Of a DNA stretch of 64,000 bases, positions 23,827-34,916 are shown piece by piece (position 1 is the stretch's first letter; the number at the start of each line of letters is the position of its first letter). This stretch comes from Brevipalpus yothersi (taxonomy: Eukaryota > Arthropoda > Arachnida > Trombidiformes > Tenuipalpidae). The stretch is from NCBI GenBank assembly GCA_003956705.1, contig QZCP01000084.1, positions 1 through 64,000 of the forward strand. Direction: 5' to 3'. The notes beneath the pieces are model-generated. The model was not told where the DNA came from and did no database searches. It was given only the letters and a program-made list of their open reading frames with translations. A program made the position numbers and the translations under genes.

Positions 23827-24472
23827 TTGTCTTCCATCCTAATGATTCTTCCAAACTTGTAAAGAAAAAAATTATTATGTTCAACTCATTATAACACACT
23901 CCACAGGAGAATGAATCAAATAAACGTTATGATATGATATCATATTTCAACGCTCATTCCTTTTACTCATGCTCGTCCAATCAAAGAACTCAATTGATGG
24001 ACTATGGATAAAGTTTTCTCTCTACTATTCTCCATTCAGCCTGATAATATCTTCAGGAGTGTAGCTTCTTGTTTCCATAAAGAATTATCTTTCGAGAGAT
24101 GTAAAAGCAATTCATGCAATGTTATCATCCTATGAAACGGTGAAAGGAGGTTCAGAATCTATCATGTTGTAGAGATCAAAATGTGCAAAAAGATACAAAT
24201 GAAAGGGAAACAAGATTCATCAAATGCATCTCCATATGATCTGAGTTTTGAGCCCAGAATATTTTAACTTTGAAGCCTCACTAGCTATGATTAACATATT
24301 TCACACTGCTAAGAGTCCCAAGAATCAAAATATCATCGAGAACCAATTCGAAAATTATCATAAACACTTTGCCTTATGTTCACTCGAGAATATACGGACT
24401 TTTGATCAGAGCAGAAAATCATCGTCATTCCTTGTTTTACTGGTGATCAATCGGAGAGAAAACAATAACCCA

Positions 24473-24975
24473 CTAAATAGGTAACTGTTTGACTACGAAA
24501 TCAATGATTATGGACCAAATTGAATTGGTTCTTTTCATGAACTTTCTCGATTGGTACTCGATCATCATGAGCGTGAAAAAGGCATCTTGGACTGCGTAAT
24601 GAAATTTCCTCCCATGAATAACTTCACCAGAGATATGAGATAGGTGGCAAGGAAGTTGTGATGCCATATTCCCATCTCTAGCCTTTTTACAATTACAATA
24701 TCCTCCAATGTCTCTTATTTTATAATGGATCATCGAATAATCTTGTTCAGTGAAGAAGAGTCCTCTCAGATCGCTGGCTTGACCATGAAGAACTATAATA
24801 TCTGCATTGAAGAGCCATTCTGCTATTTTGTGTTGATTGAAATATTGTGAAACCTCTTTATGTCATCTCGGAACAACCCAGTAAGCTTATTCGGACTGAC
24901 ACTGAATAGCAAGTCCTTAGGACAACGAATATTCAATCTGGCAATCAAACAAAGCAAAGAGACTTGAAACAAATG
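24473..24975 (-). pseudogene. Decayed DEDDh 3'-5' exonuclease-like gene
   Basis: The minus strand reads as the second half of a REXO/DnaQ-type exonuclease. NADIIVLHGQASDLRGLFF (about 24835-24775) resembles the ExoII region (...LVGHxxxxDLxxL). GRKFHYAVQDAFFTLMMIEY (about 24611-24550) contains H-x4-D followed by A, the ExoIII motif. Upstream, in other frames, are FALFDCQIEYS and IARLNI, reminiscent of an ExoI region, separated by frameshifts and stops. No intact start or complete frame exists, so it is a relic. The family call is by eye. Confidence 0.4.
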
Positions 24976-25400
24976 AGATCTGATTATTCACAGATAAAAA
25001 GTGAGATGAGTGATTAATGAGCAAAAATTTGGAAGCTTCCAGGAAAGGTTTTCCAATTTTCATATTTGATCATGATATGATGTGAATGATCCAGCAATAT
25101 ATTTCAACTTACCAATGGGTAAGGGTTGAGAGGATGGTGAACGGTCTTGAAATAGAACTATTTTGATTGTTGGTGAGGATTTGATAGTTCTCTTGTCATT
25201 TGGAACGGCACAATAACGATTTATCCACACAACGACCACAGCGGAGTGGAGCGTTTCAGCTATTTTCCATGGAAGATCGACAATGAAATATGGATGAATA
25301 TCACATCTTTATATCATAATATGACCAGGAGGAGCAACAAAAAAAACATCCCAATGGCAGCGTCGCTTCCAAAGAATTACACTCACAGTGTTGATAGTAA

Positions 25401-25539
25401 TTTATTAATAGAAAGGACCCCTGAACACAGGTATGGCTACCGACAAGGTAGAGCTTACTTGGTACTAGCTGTAAAATTTTGTGAGTGTCACCTGGGCGCG
25501 AACCCAAACATCTTATCGAATCAGACCGACGGGTGGTGA
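25401..25539 (-). repeat. tRNA-derived SINE, copy 2
   Basis: It has the same order as the copy at 19101-19249. On the minus strand a TCGGTCTGATTCGATAAGA box A-like stretch (25529-25511) and GGTTCGCGCCC (25504-25494) are followed by the shared body (CTTGTCGGTAGCCATACCTG) and an A-rich tail. Similarity to copy 1 continues beyond its right edge but stops at its left edge. Confidence 0.5.
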
Positions 25540-25646
25540 ACAATAAAATTTAATCACTAGCCAATTGAAGAACGATATTGGTCCAAACTCCTATGACCTC
25601 GAATCCCTTTAGAGGACGCTATCAAATAATCTCAACATCGCGTGAT

Positions 25647-26367
25647 TGAAAAAACAACGTTTTCTTGTGATTAATTTTAACACAATTATTTAATTGATTA
25701 GACAATTCATCATGCGTTGTTTCATATGTCTTTAGATTCCTTATACGACGATGCTCATTTTGATATATAAGAGGGTAAGTTAACTTCAAAATCAACTGAA
25801 AAATGTTACATCCAAATTTTGCCCATTGCTACACCCTGAAGATCTCTTGACATGCTGTGTTGAACATTTGATAGACAATGCTTTTCGGAATAATCTACAT
25901 CAAGTGCCTAAAAATGAAGTTGATTTCGTTTATAAATGGAAAGCTCTTTGATCATATTTATTGAAATATCTATCACACATCAGAATAAATGAGTCCTGAG
26001 TATTAATGAAAAATAACCAGCATTATACAAAGAATATGAGATTTTAATGACTCAGTGGTGAAACGGATTTGGGACAGGAATTTCTCAAGATGGCGATTAC
26101 AAATCTCGCTGAGAAACCTGACATTATTGATATACAGCAGAGACACTTAGTAAATGCTGTAATCTCGGTTCACTAAATGATGTTGATTTCTTTAATTGTT
26201 CAGTTGAATTTCAATTTATAACTTCGGTTATATCTTTTTTCTCTCTCTCTTTTTCCCATCTAGATTCAAATAGGAACCAAGACTAGACCGGTCAGATTGC
26301 CTATTTGACTCTTTCTTTCATTCCCAATATTCCTCTACCCCCCTTTCCATTAATTAATTAAATTAAA
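25647..26367. mobile_element. 721-bp insertion of unknown type with 4-bp target duplication
   Basis: The duplicated segment shared with 19250-19400 is interrupted here. Sequence up to CGCGTGAT (25646) and from TGATACTAGCC (26368) is continuous in the other copy. TGAT is present on both sides, consistent with a 4-bp target duplication. No clear terminal inverted repeat or coding frame is seen. It contains a CT-rich tract (26238-26255) and a weak tRNA-like fold at 26051-26113. Confidence 0.45.
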
Positions 26368-26687
26368 TGATACTAGCCATGATACCTTATTTGAAAGAGA
26401 GTTTGTTTAACCTTGTTCACTCTGTGGAGTTTACACGTTGTGTGAATAGGTTCAAATCAACTGTTACTAATTGATTAATCATCGCCCATTAATTGTTCAG
26501 TATTAATTTGTGCTTTTCAAAGAGTGTATCAATTGATACTTTTGTTTTGTAATTCATCTAGGATCTCCGAAATTTAACACCTTCCGTGACCTCCAACAGT
26601 GACCAGAAAGCGTTGTCCCTCTTTTTTGAACAAAAGATTGTTTTCTTACTGATTTGATTGAACGCCATTTTCCTGTGAAAATCAGGC

Positions 26688-27658
26688 ATGTCTAACTCAA
26701 AAATCAAGCAACCAGATCTGGTAATTGTGAACAATTTCCAATTTCTCTCTCCATTTCTCTACTATTTTCTCCAAATTTTCAACTGATTTCATTTTGCTTT
26801 TCACAGGATGCTGGAGTCTCATTTGACTCTCTAAAAGATGTGGATTGGAGAGAACAACAAGATTTGTTACTTCAAAGTTGCAGCATCCTGTCCAACCTCC
26901 CCAAAAAGTATCTTCCTTACACCTTTAAGAGGGTGATTAGAGTGGAACCAACTAATGAGCTTCTATCTTTTGATGAACCAAATTGTTCAAATTTTCTCGC
27001 CCAAGCAGAAGATGAAGCTGATGAAAAAAAAATCAGCATTGCATTACACATTGGGATCCTAAAAGTTGGTGGAAAGAGTCATTTTGAACATTTCTTACGA
27101 TGCAATAATTTCCTCCGGAAAAGCGCTAAAGCCAGTGGAGGAAATAAATATACCCTGAGCCTTATCATACATACCGGATTCCCGAAAAAGAAGATGGCTT
27201 TTTTTTGTAATGAATGCGTTATAGTCAAAATTGGGCTCTGCATTTGTCAAGGATCCCAAAAGCAAAATGCTGAAGAAGAAATTATCAAAGGTTTTCCCAA
27301 CGTGCCATTCATTTTCCTGAATGTTAAACGATTCACGGAACTCTACCAGTCACCCAAGCTGAACCTATTTGAGAAGCCGCTCCAACAATTCCTACTCATG
27401 TTGGGAGATTTTGAGTCATTCTTCATTCTATATGCAACGGAGAATAGCTTCAAAGATACTGATGAGGATTTGCTCCCGATTGCTAATCATCTCAGAGAAC
27501 GATACCGCAAGCACTGTAAAGGAAGAAAAGTGTCGAAGTCTCAGGAAGAGTCCATATTATCAGACCCTGAACTCCAGGCACTATTCAAGCGAATACGGGA
27601 AGTGACGGAAGCTGGGCACTACTTTCCTGGATGTGATGAAATGTTCGATGCGGATTGA
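26688..27658 (+). CDS. DWREQQ-family protein of unknown function (copy 2)
   Basis: Exons 26688-26720 and 26807-27658 are joined through an 86-bp intron and encode 294 residues, with the same start (MSNSKIKQPDL) and N-terminal third as the copy at 19677-20671. After SHFEHFLRC the two proteins differ at a large share of positions, although CNEC keeps the C-x2-C spacing and GFPNVPFIF and LLMLGDFESF remain common. The frame is intact and splice sites match. Function is unknown. The intact frames in both copies suggest they are expressed genes, not debris. Confidence 0.7.
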
Positions 27659-30537
27659 ATATTCAAATTCATATGATCAATATCATCACTCAACCTCTGC
27701 AAGAGAGAATGAAATAAGCTTCTCTTGTTCACCTTTTTCACCTCAATTCAAAAGAAAGCATCACTTCCTTTTGTAGTGCACACATCTTGTTGGACACCAT
27801 TCAAACTGCCCGTCATTGTCTTCATGATTTGGATCAACTTCCGATAGGATTCTTCGATGAAACTTGATAAGTTCATCACTTCATCGTGAGAAGCTATAAT
27901 CTCTCATTCTTCATGTCGTCTTTGTAACCAGTTGTTAAGACAAGTTTTGCCGAATGGCATTTCGGCTCGATTGATGTTCAACCTCAATATGATAAAATTT
28001 GAATAAACCTTTTTTGATTCTAATATTACAGAATGTACTTTATAATCTGGCAATATGATTATTTGAGGAAATTATCATCTCCTTCCCAAAATATTGGATT
28101 CATTGAAGAGCGTCGCTTTACGAGGAGCCCATGATTTTCTCATTGATTCACGATAAAACTAGACTACAACTAACACTATGATGTAGTGACTACATACTTA
28201 GTTTCACTGTGAGAAGAGTAAATGATATAAGCTTCATCATGAACAGTCGAGTAGGAATTCATCTTCAATAGACATTGCCTTCTTCGAATTTCAAACTATT
28301 CGATCTCCTCATACCCATTCCTGCTAAGGATTTTGTGGGTTAAATAGTCATGAATATTAAGGCTGAATGGCAATAGAAAGTCACTAACATCATCAGTTGA
28401 TTATTATCTTGACTGTTTTCGTGGACAAGTCACATTTAAATTCATCTTGAAGGCTTTGTCGGTGACTCATTTTACTTGTATTGGTATCGAGGCTCTTTCG
28501 TTCCTCAATCAAGATGAGCTATGGTCCAAATTAGTCATACTACCTTATCTCATTTCTTTCTCTCAGGTTTCTGCGAATTTGTACTCTGGGTTTGGGTGTT
28601 TCGGATAGCCAATGCTTCTCCAGGAATGGTCCAGCATATTGCTGGACTATTCCTGAAACTAATCGATCATACTGCAATAATGTTGTAAACTTGTATTAAA
28701 ATTTATGTCATCTAGTTGACAAAACTCGGTCTTCCAAAAAACGTATGAAGATCATCAAGCTTTCTATATACAACATCTTCAATTCAATTGTTTCAGCTGA
28801 AGATTGTCAAATAGCTGAGTTTATTATTTGTTGTTTCTCAAAAATTTATTGAGCGAAAATTTTCTCTCCTAAAAATTCGTTATACCCATTTTAGGAAGCA
28901 TCCACACTGGACACACTGAACAAACAGTATTCTGGCTAAAGTAGACAACTGTTATGAGCATCTCACTGACAAAGTTTCCTGAATCTTTTCCACACAAGTT
29001 CAATCGAGAATTCCCCCATGAAATAACCAAAAATCAGTTGACAATAATATATAAATATTCAATGGAACTCTCAGTTCTAATCTTCACACTTGTAGCACTT
29101 TTGAATCACTTTTTCATGAGCCGGTTTCGATCAAAGAGTAATAACATAGGTCTATGTATCGTGAGATTTCATCCAATTCCCGGTAGAAGTGATCCCACAT
29201 CGTTTTGATTAGAAAGACTAATCAAGAGTTTTCCAATGAAAATTATATGAACACATATGAGGAAGGATAATTGGAATATTTTCCTCCATGATCTTATATT
29301 GTTTCTTGGATAAGTTTTCTGGAATACCAGTGTCGGGGCAAATAAATAGAACACAAGTTCTTGAAATGATGCTTTCTTTCCTGGATGAGAGGAAAATATT
29401 AATTCAAAGAATCATTTGAGCCCTAAAAAAGGTCCCTCACCAGAACTTTTCCCATGGTAGCTAATGCCAGAGACCAGCTGTTCATCCCGAAACGGACCTA
29501 ATGAATATTTGAAGATTTTGGATTCAAATAATCAAAAAATTTATGCGAAATATATCTTGCCGTTTCACAGCCTAGAATCAATCGAGTAATGATGCCATAT
29601 TTTGGATTGAGAAGAGGTCTTAATGTATGGAATAAGCATAATGCTAGTGGGGCTTGTAGAAACTTGTAGCAGTTGTGTTTATCTGGTAAGATTAGAGATA
29701 AGAACATTTCATCATTATTTTTTGCAAATTATCAAGCTTACTGAGTTTTTTAACCAGAAGCCATTGAGCAGTTATCCAACAGATGAGAAGCATGTAGGGT
29801 ATCAATCCCATGGTAGGAAGTCCATTTAACAGGCCATAGATAGTTTTTAGTATATTCTTGTATCTAGGAGATTTCAGATTTTAGTACTCAAATCCTTCAT
29901 CGAAAATAACTATATACCTCTCATCGTTGAGTGAAGAACTGAGGAGCAAGTAAAGTGCTATCGATGTGCAGAGGAAGTGATATGTCTTGAAAACTTTATC
30001 AAGATTACGATTTTCTTTCCTCTTTTGACAGATGAAAATGAGATATAGTAAATGTATTTAAAATTGAAAGCCTTCTATCCTGACGATTTACCTGAGATAT
30101 GAGATTCTGAGCTCAAAACTCAGATCATATGGAGATGCTTTTGATGAATTTTGTTTCCCTTTGATTTGTATCTTTTTGCACATTTTGATCTCTACAACAT
30201 GATAGATTCTGAACCTCCTTTCACCGTTTCATAGGATGATAACATTGCATGAATTGCTTTTACATCTCTCGAAAGATAATTCTTTATGGAAACAAGAAGC
30301 TACACTCCTGAAGATATTATCAGGCTGAATGGAGAATAGTAGAGAGAAAACTTTATCCATGGTCCATCAATTGAGTTCTTTGATTGGACGAGCATGAGTA
30401 AAAGGAATGAGCGTTGAAATATGATATCATATCATAACGTTTATTTGATTCATTCTCCTGTGGAGTGTGTTATAATGAGTTGAACATAATAATTTTTTTC
30501 TTTACAAGTTTGGAAGAATTATTAGGATGGATGACAA
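27659..30537. other. Duplicated intergenic segment with inversion junction
   Basis: From 27715 to about 29208 the sequence parallels 20680-22190. At about 29209 this similarity ends. From about 29440 to 30540 the sequence is an inverted copy of the region downstream of F-box copies 1 and 2. No supported gene is seen. A 35-bp hairpin at 28621-28655 is listed separately. Confidence 0.6.
28621..28655. repeat. Hairpin present in only one of two duplicated segments
   Basis: CAGGAATGGTCCAGCA, a TAT loop and TGCTGGACTATTCCTG form 16-bp arms with one mismatch. The paralogous site near 21640 lacks about 37 bp containing it. Confidence 0.5.
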
Positions 30538-31858
30538 CTAGATTCGAATTAAAAGTACAGATATTATCTCGTCATTCAACCCCTCTCCAGCAATATCTGC
30601 CCGTAAGTGAACAAACTTAACGTGTTCAAAAGTTTCTATCATTTTATCAGCAAATTCTTGAAATGCCATTTCTTGGCACCCAAAAGGCTGAACTATCAGA
30701 AATCCAAAAACATTCCCATCATCAGTTTGAAAATCGAGGCTGTTCTTGAATTTTGTGACTTCCAGTGAGAATTCTTGATGATTGAAATGGTTGAAAATTT
30801 TCATCGCTGATCTGATCTCTTTGCCAGCAAACGCTAAACTCACCGCTGAGAATTGTCGAAATTGTCCACTTTCTAATGGATTAACATAAATTACAGAATC
30901 TTCCAGAATGAAGCCACCCATAGTGGTGAAATCAGATTCTTTCACGAATTCGAGAATATCTTCATGTTCGTCTGAGCCATTCTCAACAAAATATAAAAAA
31001 ACTTTCACAGGATATTCAGGATCATCAAGGTTTGGTTTGATACTTTCGGGATCTGACCAATTTGTTAGGATAACTTTGTGGTCTGATGCGAATCGATTGA
31101 TGTGGAATGCTTCCATTGCTGGCTCCATGTATGGCATCACACACTCTGAGAAACGGATTTCCTCTGGAATTTCCATTAGAGTGTGAAGTGAAGTAGAGAA
31201 AATTTCATCTTTTGGTTTAAGATTGAGGAAAACAGATTGTTGGAGTGCAATCATAGGATGTTTGAGTTCGATATGGCAAATCGGAGTATCAAAATCGTTA
31301 TTCAGGCGGACAAAAGTGAAACTGGGCAAACAATTTGAACCCCCTCTAAGAAAACTCTCAAGAGCCTTATCAATATCAGGTCTTGGTAAGTGTTGGAATT
31401 CAGTTTTTCGCCTAAAATAACACCAAGAAATGGGATCAAGATGACAGCAAAGAATATGAAAAATGGAAACTGCTCCGTTCATCTTTCGATTCCTGAGGAT
31501 CACTTCCCCTTGCGTGATTCCATTCCATCTTTCGAATCTACACCAACACACAAGATAGTGATTAATAATGATCATAAATAGCATGACGGTAAGCATGACA
31601 TTGAATGCTCATTAACATACTGAAGAACACAAAATTCCAGTTAAAATTTTCAATCTGAACAACTTACAGAGGATTTCCATCGATTCTAATCAATCGAGCT
31701 ACCGATTGGCAAGCATCAATCACTGGACACTTGATAAGCCATTTCATGGCCTCATAATACAAAGTTTTACAGACACATCGACACTGGTAAACATCGAAAG
31801 GGTTCAGAAAATCGAAAATCCTCTGGATAACATGATGAGGTAGTGCAACAATATCCAT
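30538..31858 (-). CDS. F-box protein, duplicated family (copy 3)
   Basis: On the minus strand, exon 1 (31858-31668) encodes the F-box (ALPHHVIQRIFDFLNPFDVY) and exon 2 (31537-30538) the family domain, about 396 residues in all, with intact frame and splice sites. The invariant blocks EAFHINRFASDHKV, DDPEYPVKVFLYFV and FGFLIV are present. It is inverted relative to copies 1, 2 and 6. Its upstream region (31.9-32.4 kb) is shared with that of copy 6. Confidence 0.75.
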
Positions 31859-31991
31859 CGATGAAGGGATACAATAGATCAAATAGATTAATCAAACTTC
31901 AAAGATCGAGGTGAAGCGAACTTCGTTCCAAGTTGGGTTGTTAAAAGTACAAAAACAATCACATTATTGACCAGCAACGTGGTTTTACTAG

Positions 31992-32017
31992 ATGGCAGCT
32001 TGCTGATTGGCTGCCAT
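31992..32017. promoter_or_regulatory. Conserved inverted repeat upstream of F-box copy 3
   Basis: ATGGCAGC, a 10-base loop and GCTGCCAT, 134 bp before the start codon on the minus strand. It has the same arms and loop length as before copies 1 and 6. Confidence 0.4.
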
Positions 32018-32791
32018 GCGGGATAGTTTTTACCGGGAACTCGATGCGATGAAATCTCACGATTCATGGACATACTTCATAGTAAGGTGATTGAAGATTT
32101 TCATAGAAAATTTTTCCACGTACCGAGGCAACTTTCTGAGTATCGTCAATTTTCTCAATTTTTCTGTAGCAAAATCTACGAACTCCCGAATTTCGCCCAA
32201 AAAATCCAGAAATTTCGATTCAATTTGTGCGTGTTAGAAGAGGTCACATCAGAACCGACACGTGTGAGATCATCCGTATTCTATTGGAGATTCCAATCAT
32301 TTACTTAAGATTTTCGGTTGAAAGATGAGAGATTATTGAGAATCATCTTTCTTTCAATTGTAGCTCTCTATCGAACATTGTATCCACAACAAGATACGAT
32401 GTAATTAGTTAAATAGCGATGAAGAAAGTTGATCTTTTGAAGATAGTCGTTGGATATCATTTGACCTTTAGACTGGCTTCTTCTCTGAAGAAGAAATAGC
32501 CACGAATTCTGATTCAATTTAATCGCTGTTCGATATCAAATCTTCCACGGGTGACTACACATACAATGTAACATAATTTTTGATAGCAGTGAGTAGCTCT
32601 AATCATTACCGTGATGAGATTGAGTTCTTTGATTGGACAAGCATGAGTAAAAACGAATGAGCATTGAAATATGATATCGTATTATAACGTTTATCTGATT
32701 CAATTTTCCTGTGGAAATTATGTTATAATAAGTTGAACATTGCAATTCTTCTCCTTTAAAAGTTTGGAATAGGTTTCAGGGTTGGTGAAAA
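32018..32791. other. Shared upstream segment
   Basis: No gene is assigned. About 32040-32560 is an inverted, diverged copy of 59760-60270, and a piece near 32440-32530 also resembles 57310-57400. A short + strand open frame at 32066-32308 has stops in the paralogous segment, so it is not called. Confidence 0.5.
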
Positions 32792-33012
32792 CTAGACCTG
32801 AATCAAAAGTACAGTTGCTATCTCATCATTGCACCACTCTTCAGCAATTCTCATCTCTATGTTAACAAACTTAACGGGTTCGAAAGTTTCTATCATTTTA
32901 TCAGCATATTCTCTGAACGATCAGAAATCCAAAAATTTTACCATCATCAACTGGAGAATCGAGGCTATTCTTGAATTTTGTGACTTTCGAAAATTCTGGT
33001 TCATTGAGATAT
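32792..33012 (-). pseudogene. C-terminal fragment of an F-box family gene
   Basis: The minus strand resembles the last 80 residues of the F-box family proteins, including the sequence before the stop at 32792-32794. It has a short deletion near 32913 and damaged frames. It ends abruptly where an LTR begins at 33013. The breakpoint falls in the segment that in copy 1 reads FKNLNEPEF. Confidence 0.65.
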
Positions 33013-33229
33013 TGTGAGACCAGAAGTTAAGGGAGAAATAAAATAACTTTAATGCAGAAGCACTATCGGCAGACTGTTCTATCTTCCTTCCGTCAAACAT
33101 CTCTTATATATGTGTTTGAAAGTGGATTTTGGGGACAAAACTTAAAAAAAATCTAGCCATAAAGAGGCCCAACAAATCCTCATATTTATGAGTTCAACGT
33201 TCTAATTCGACTATTAATAAGCGTCCACA
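33013..33229 (+). repeat. LTR (left boundary of the transposon nest)
   Basis: It begins TGTGAG and ends CACA, and has a TATATAT near 33114. The last 94 bases (33136-33229) match 53428-53521 with three differences and no gap. ATAT flanks it on the left (33009-33012) and also follows the right-hand partner (53522-53525). It is read as an LTR of a + strand retroelement; no clear primer binding site follows. Confidence 0.6.
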
Positions 33230-33467
33230 TATCTCCCCATTAATTAAGTCGAAGTCTCTTTCGACCTCTATTTATCTCATAAGTAGCAATCCTTGAAGAT
33301 TGTTATTGTTATTCGTTGAATTACTCACCATCTTTGACGATTCACACTCAACATTGTCCATCTTTTTGAGTCATCCTTCATTCTTCATCTGGCTCTTGAT
33401 CAGTGAACATCATTTTTCTTCTCTCTTTAATTTCATCTCTTGTTTCGTTGTCTTTTCTCTTTCAAAT

Positions 33468-34070
33468 ATGTATGTTCGGTCCTCTCGATCATCCTCCAAT
33501 TCTAGTGGTGCTTCTTCTCATATAGAATTCACTTTTGAAACGGGGGTTGAAAATGAACATGAAAGTTCTTTGGAAAGTGAAAAATCCGTCGATGATTATT
33601 TCCCACCAGCTCAGCCTCAGGACCTTTCTGATTCGGAAACAGAAGTTGAGCCTGAACAATCATCTCAACCTGAAGAAGAACCAGAGATGACTGCACCATA
33701 GGGTAACAATCGGGTCTCGCCCAAGGCCCGCAAATATTTGGAGTGGAAGTATCAGGGCTAAAAATTGATTGGTGACTGGATAAAAAAATATCCAGAGCAC
33801 GGATATTGGAATGTCTTCTCCAGCATTCTCAAGGATTGGGACTCGGTGGTTTGTCGAGGGTTCTGGCTCATTGTGAATTTGCCTGAGCGCAAGCGCTTGG
33901 CAAATATGACTCAGCATGGTGCATGGCATCATGCTTCGATGATTCCCAATTCCCTCGGCATGAATGTATCAGATAAGGCTGATTGGGAACGTTGGAGAAA
34001 CATTGATCGTTCTGCCAAGCTTGAAGATTTCAAAGCCCGTAAAATCGGCTGCTTTTCGGAGATCTATTGA
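33468..34070 (+). pseudogene. Decayed ORF of unknown family after the left LTR
   Basis: A single frame from the ATG at 33468 to a TGA at 34071-34073, broken by TAG at 33699-33701 and TAA at 33759-33761. The first part is Ser/Glu/Asp-rich and acidic. The second has a compact, Trp-rich domain (WIKKYPEHGYWNVFSSIL, then WERWRNIDRSAKLEDFK). It may be the first ORF of the LTR element that starts at 33013, by position only. I do not recognise the domain, and there is no zinc knuckle. Confidence 0.45.
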
Positions 34071-34281
34071 TTTCTCCAATTATTTAAAATATCATGAAAT
34101 CATCAAAAATACAAAAAAATATAAAATTCCTCAAAAAAAACACAAAAAATTATAAAATTCCGTAAAGCTAAAAAAAACTCATGCAATCTGTTGAACATCA
34201 ACGAGACCTTCACAGACTCATCAAAATTAACGTATATTCCCTATCTGATTTCCTGGATTAGAATTTGGTTAAATAGAGTGA

Positions 34282-34485
34282 TTAATTAAAGGTTGTGGGT
34301 ATAATCGGAGGAGGAGTCAATCCTCTTAGATTGAGTTGCGTTGGAGAGGGTGGCCTTGGGAAGGGGAGAGCTCTATAACGGATGAGTCTTCCTCCTCCAA
34401 CCTTTCTACATAGGATCATTTCGGTGGCCAGGATTGACATAATTGTTCCCACGATCATGAGAATTACACCAACACACATGATCAC
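34282..34485 (-). pseudogene. C-terminal fragment of an envelope-like gene
   Basis: A minus-strand frame with a membrane segment (VGVILMIVGTIMSILA), a Cys after it and a Pro-rich tail. It resembles the transmembrane anchor and tail of insect-type Gypsy envelope proteins. The neighbouring envelope-like frame at 34917-35720 has its own anchor, so this may be a third element's remnant. No intact protein is encoded. Confidence 0.4.
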
Positions 34486-34916
34486 ATTATGTTCAACTCC
34501 TCGGTGAAAGCAAACGTGATCACTCTACACACTCGGTCTAGACGACAGAAATTCAGCTCGAAGTTTGCTGATAATGATGTTTGATTTCCAGCGATTTTAT
34601 CAAGACCGATTTCAACCATGTAAGTGTATGGAATAGATTTTGCTTCCATGCTGTGATCATTTTGAGCACTTTCTCCTTAACCATCGTTAGTCGATTTTGT
34701 ATGATTCCATGAGAACGTCATCTCCCACCGGTTTGAGACATACTGAGCGTTTGGTTCTCTCGATTGGAGACGCTTGCATAATTTGAAGGACCGTCTATCT
34801 CCACACAATTTTTCTAGGGGCCTGATGAACACTTTCTCTATTCTTGAATAGCAAAGTTGACGTACAGGTGAATCTTTTACACTCTTCCATAGATCATTAT
34901 AACTTATCTAGACTAT

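Noticed and set aside
26051..26113. Possible tRNA gene
   Set aside because: Only two short stems can be drawn, there is no consensus box B and no clear anticodon arm, so it is not called as a tRNA.
32066..32308. 80-codon frame divergent from F-box copy 3
   Set aside because: The paralogous segment at 60.0-60.25 kb has several stops in the same reading, so it is not conserved as coding.
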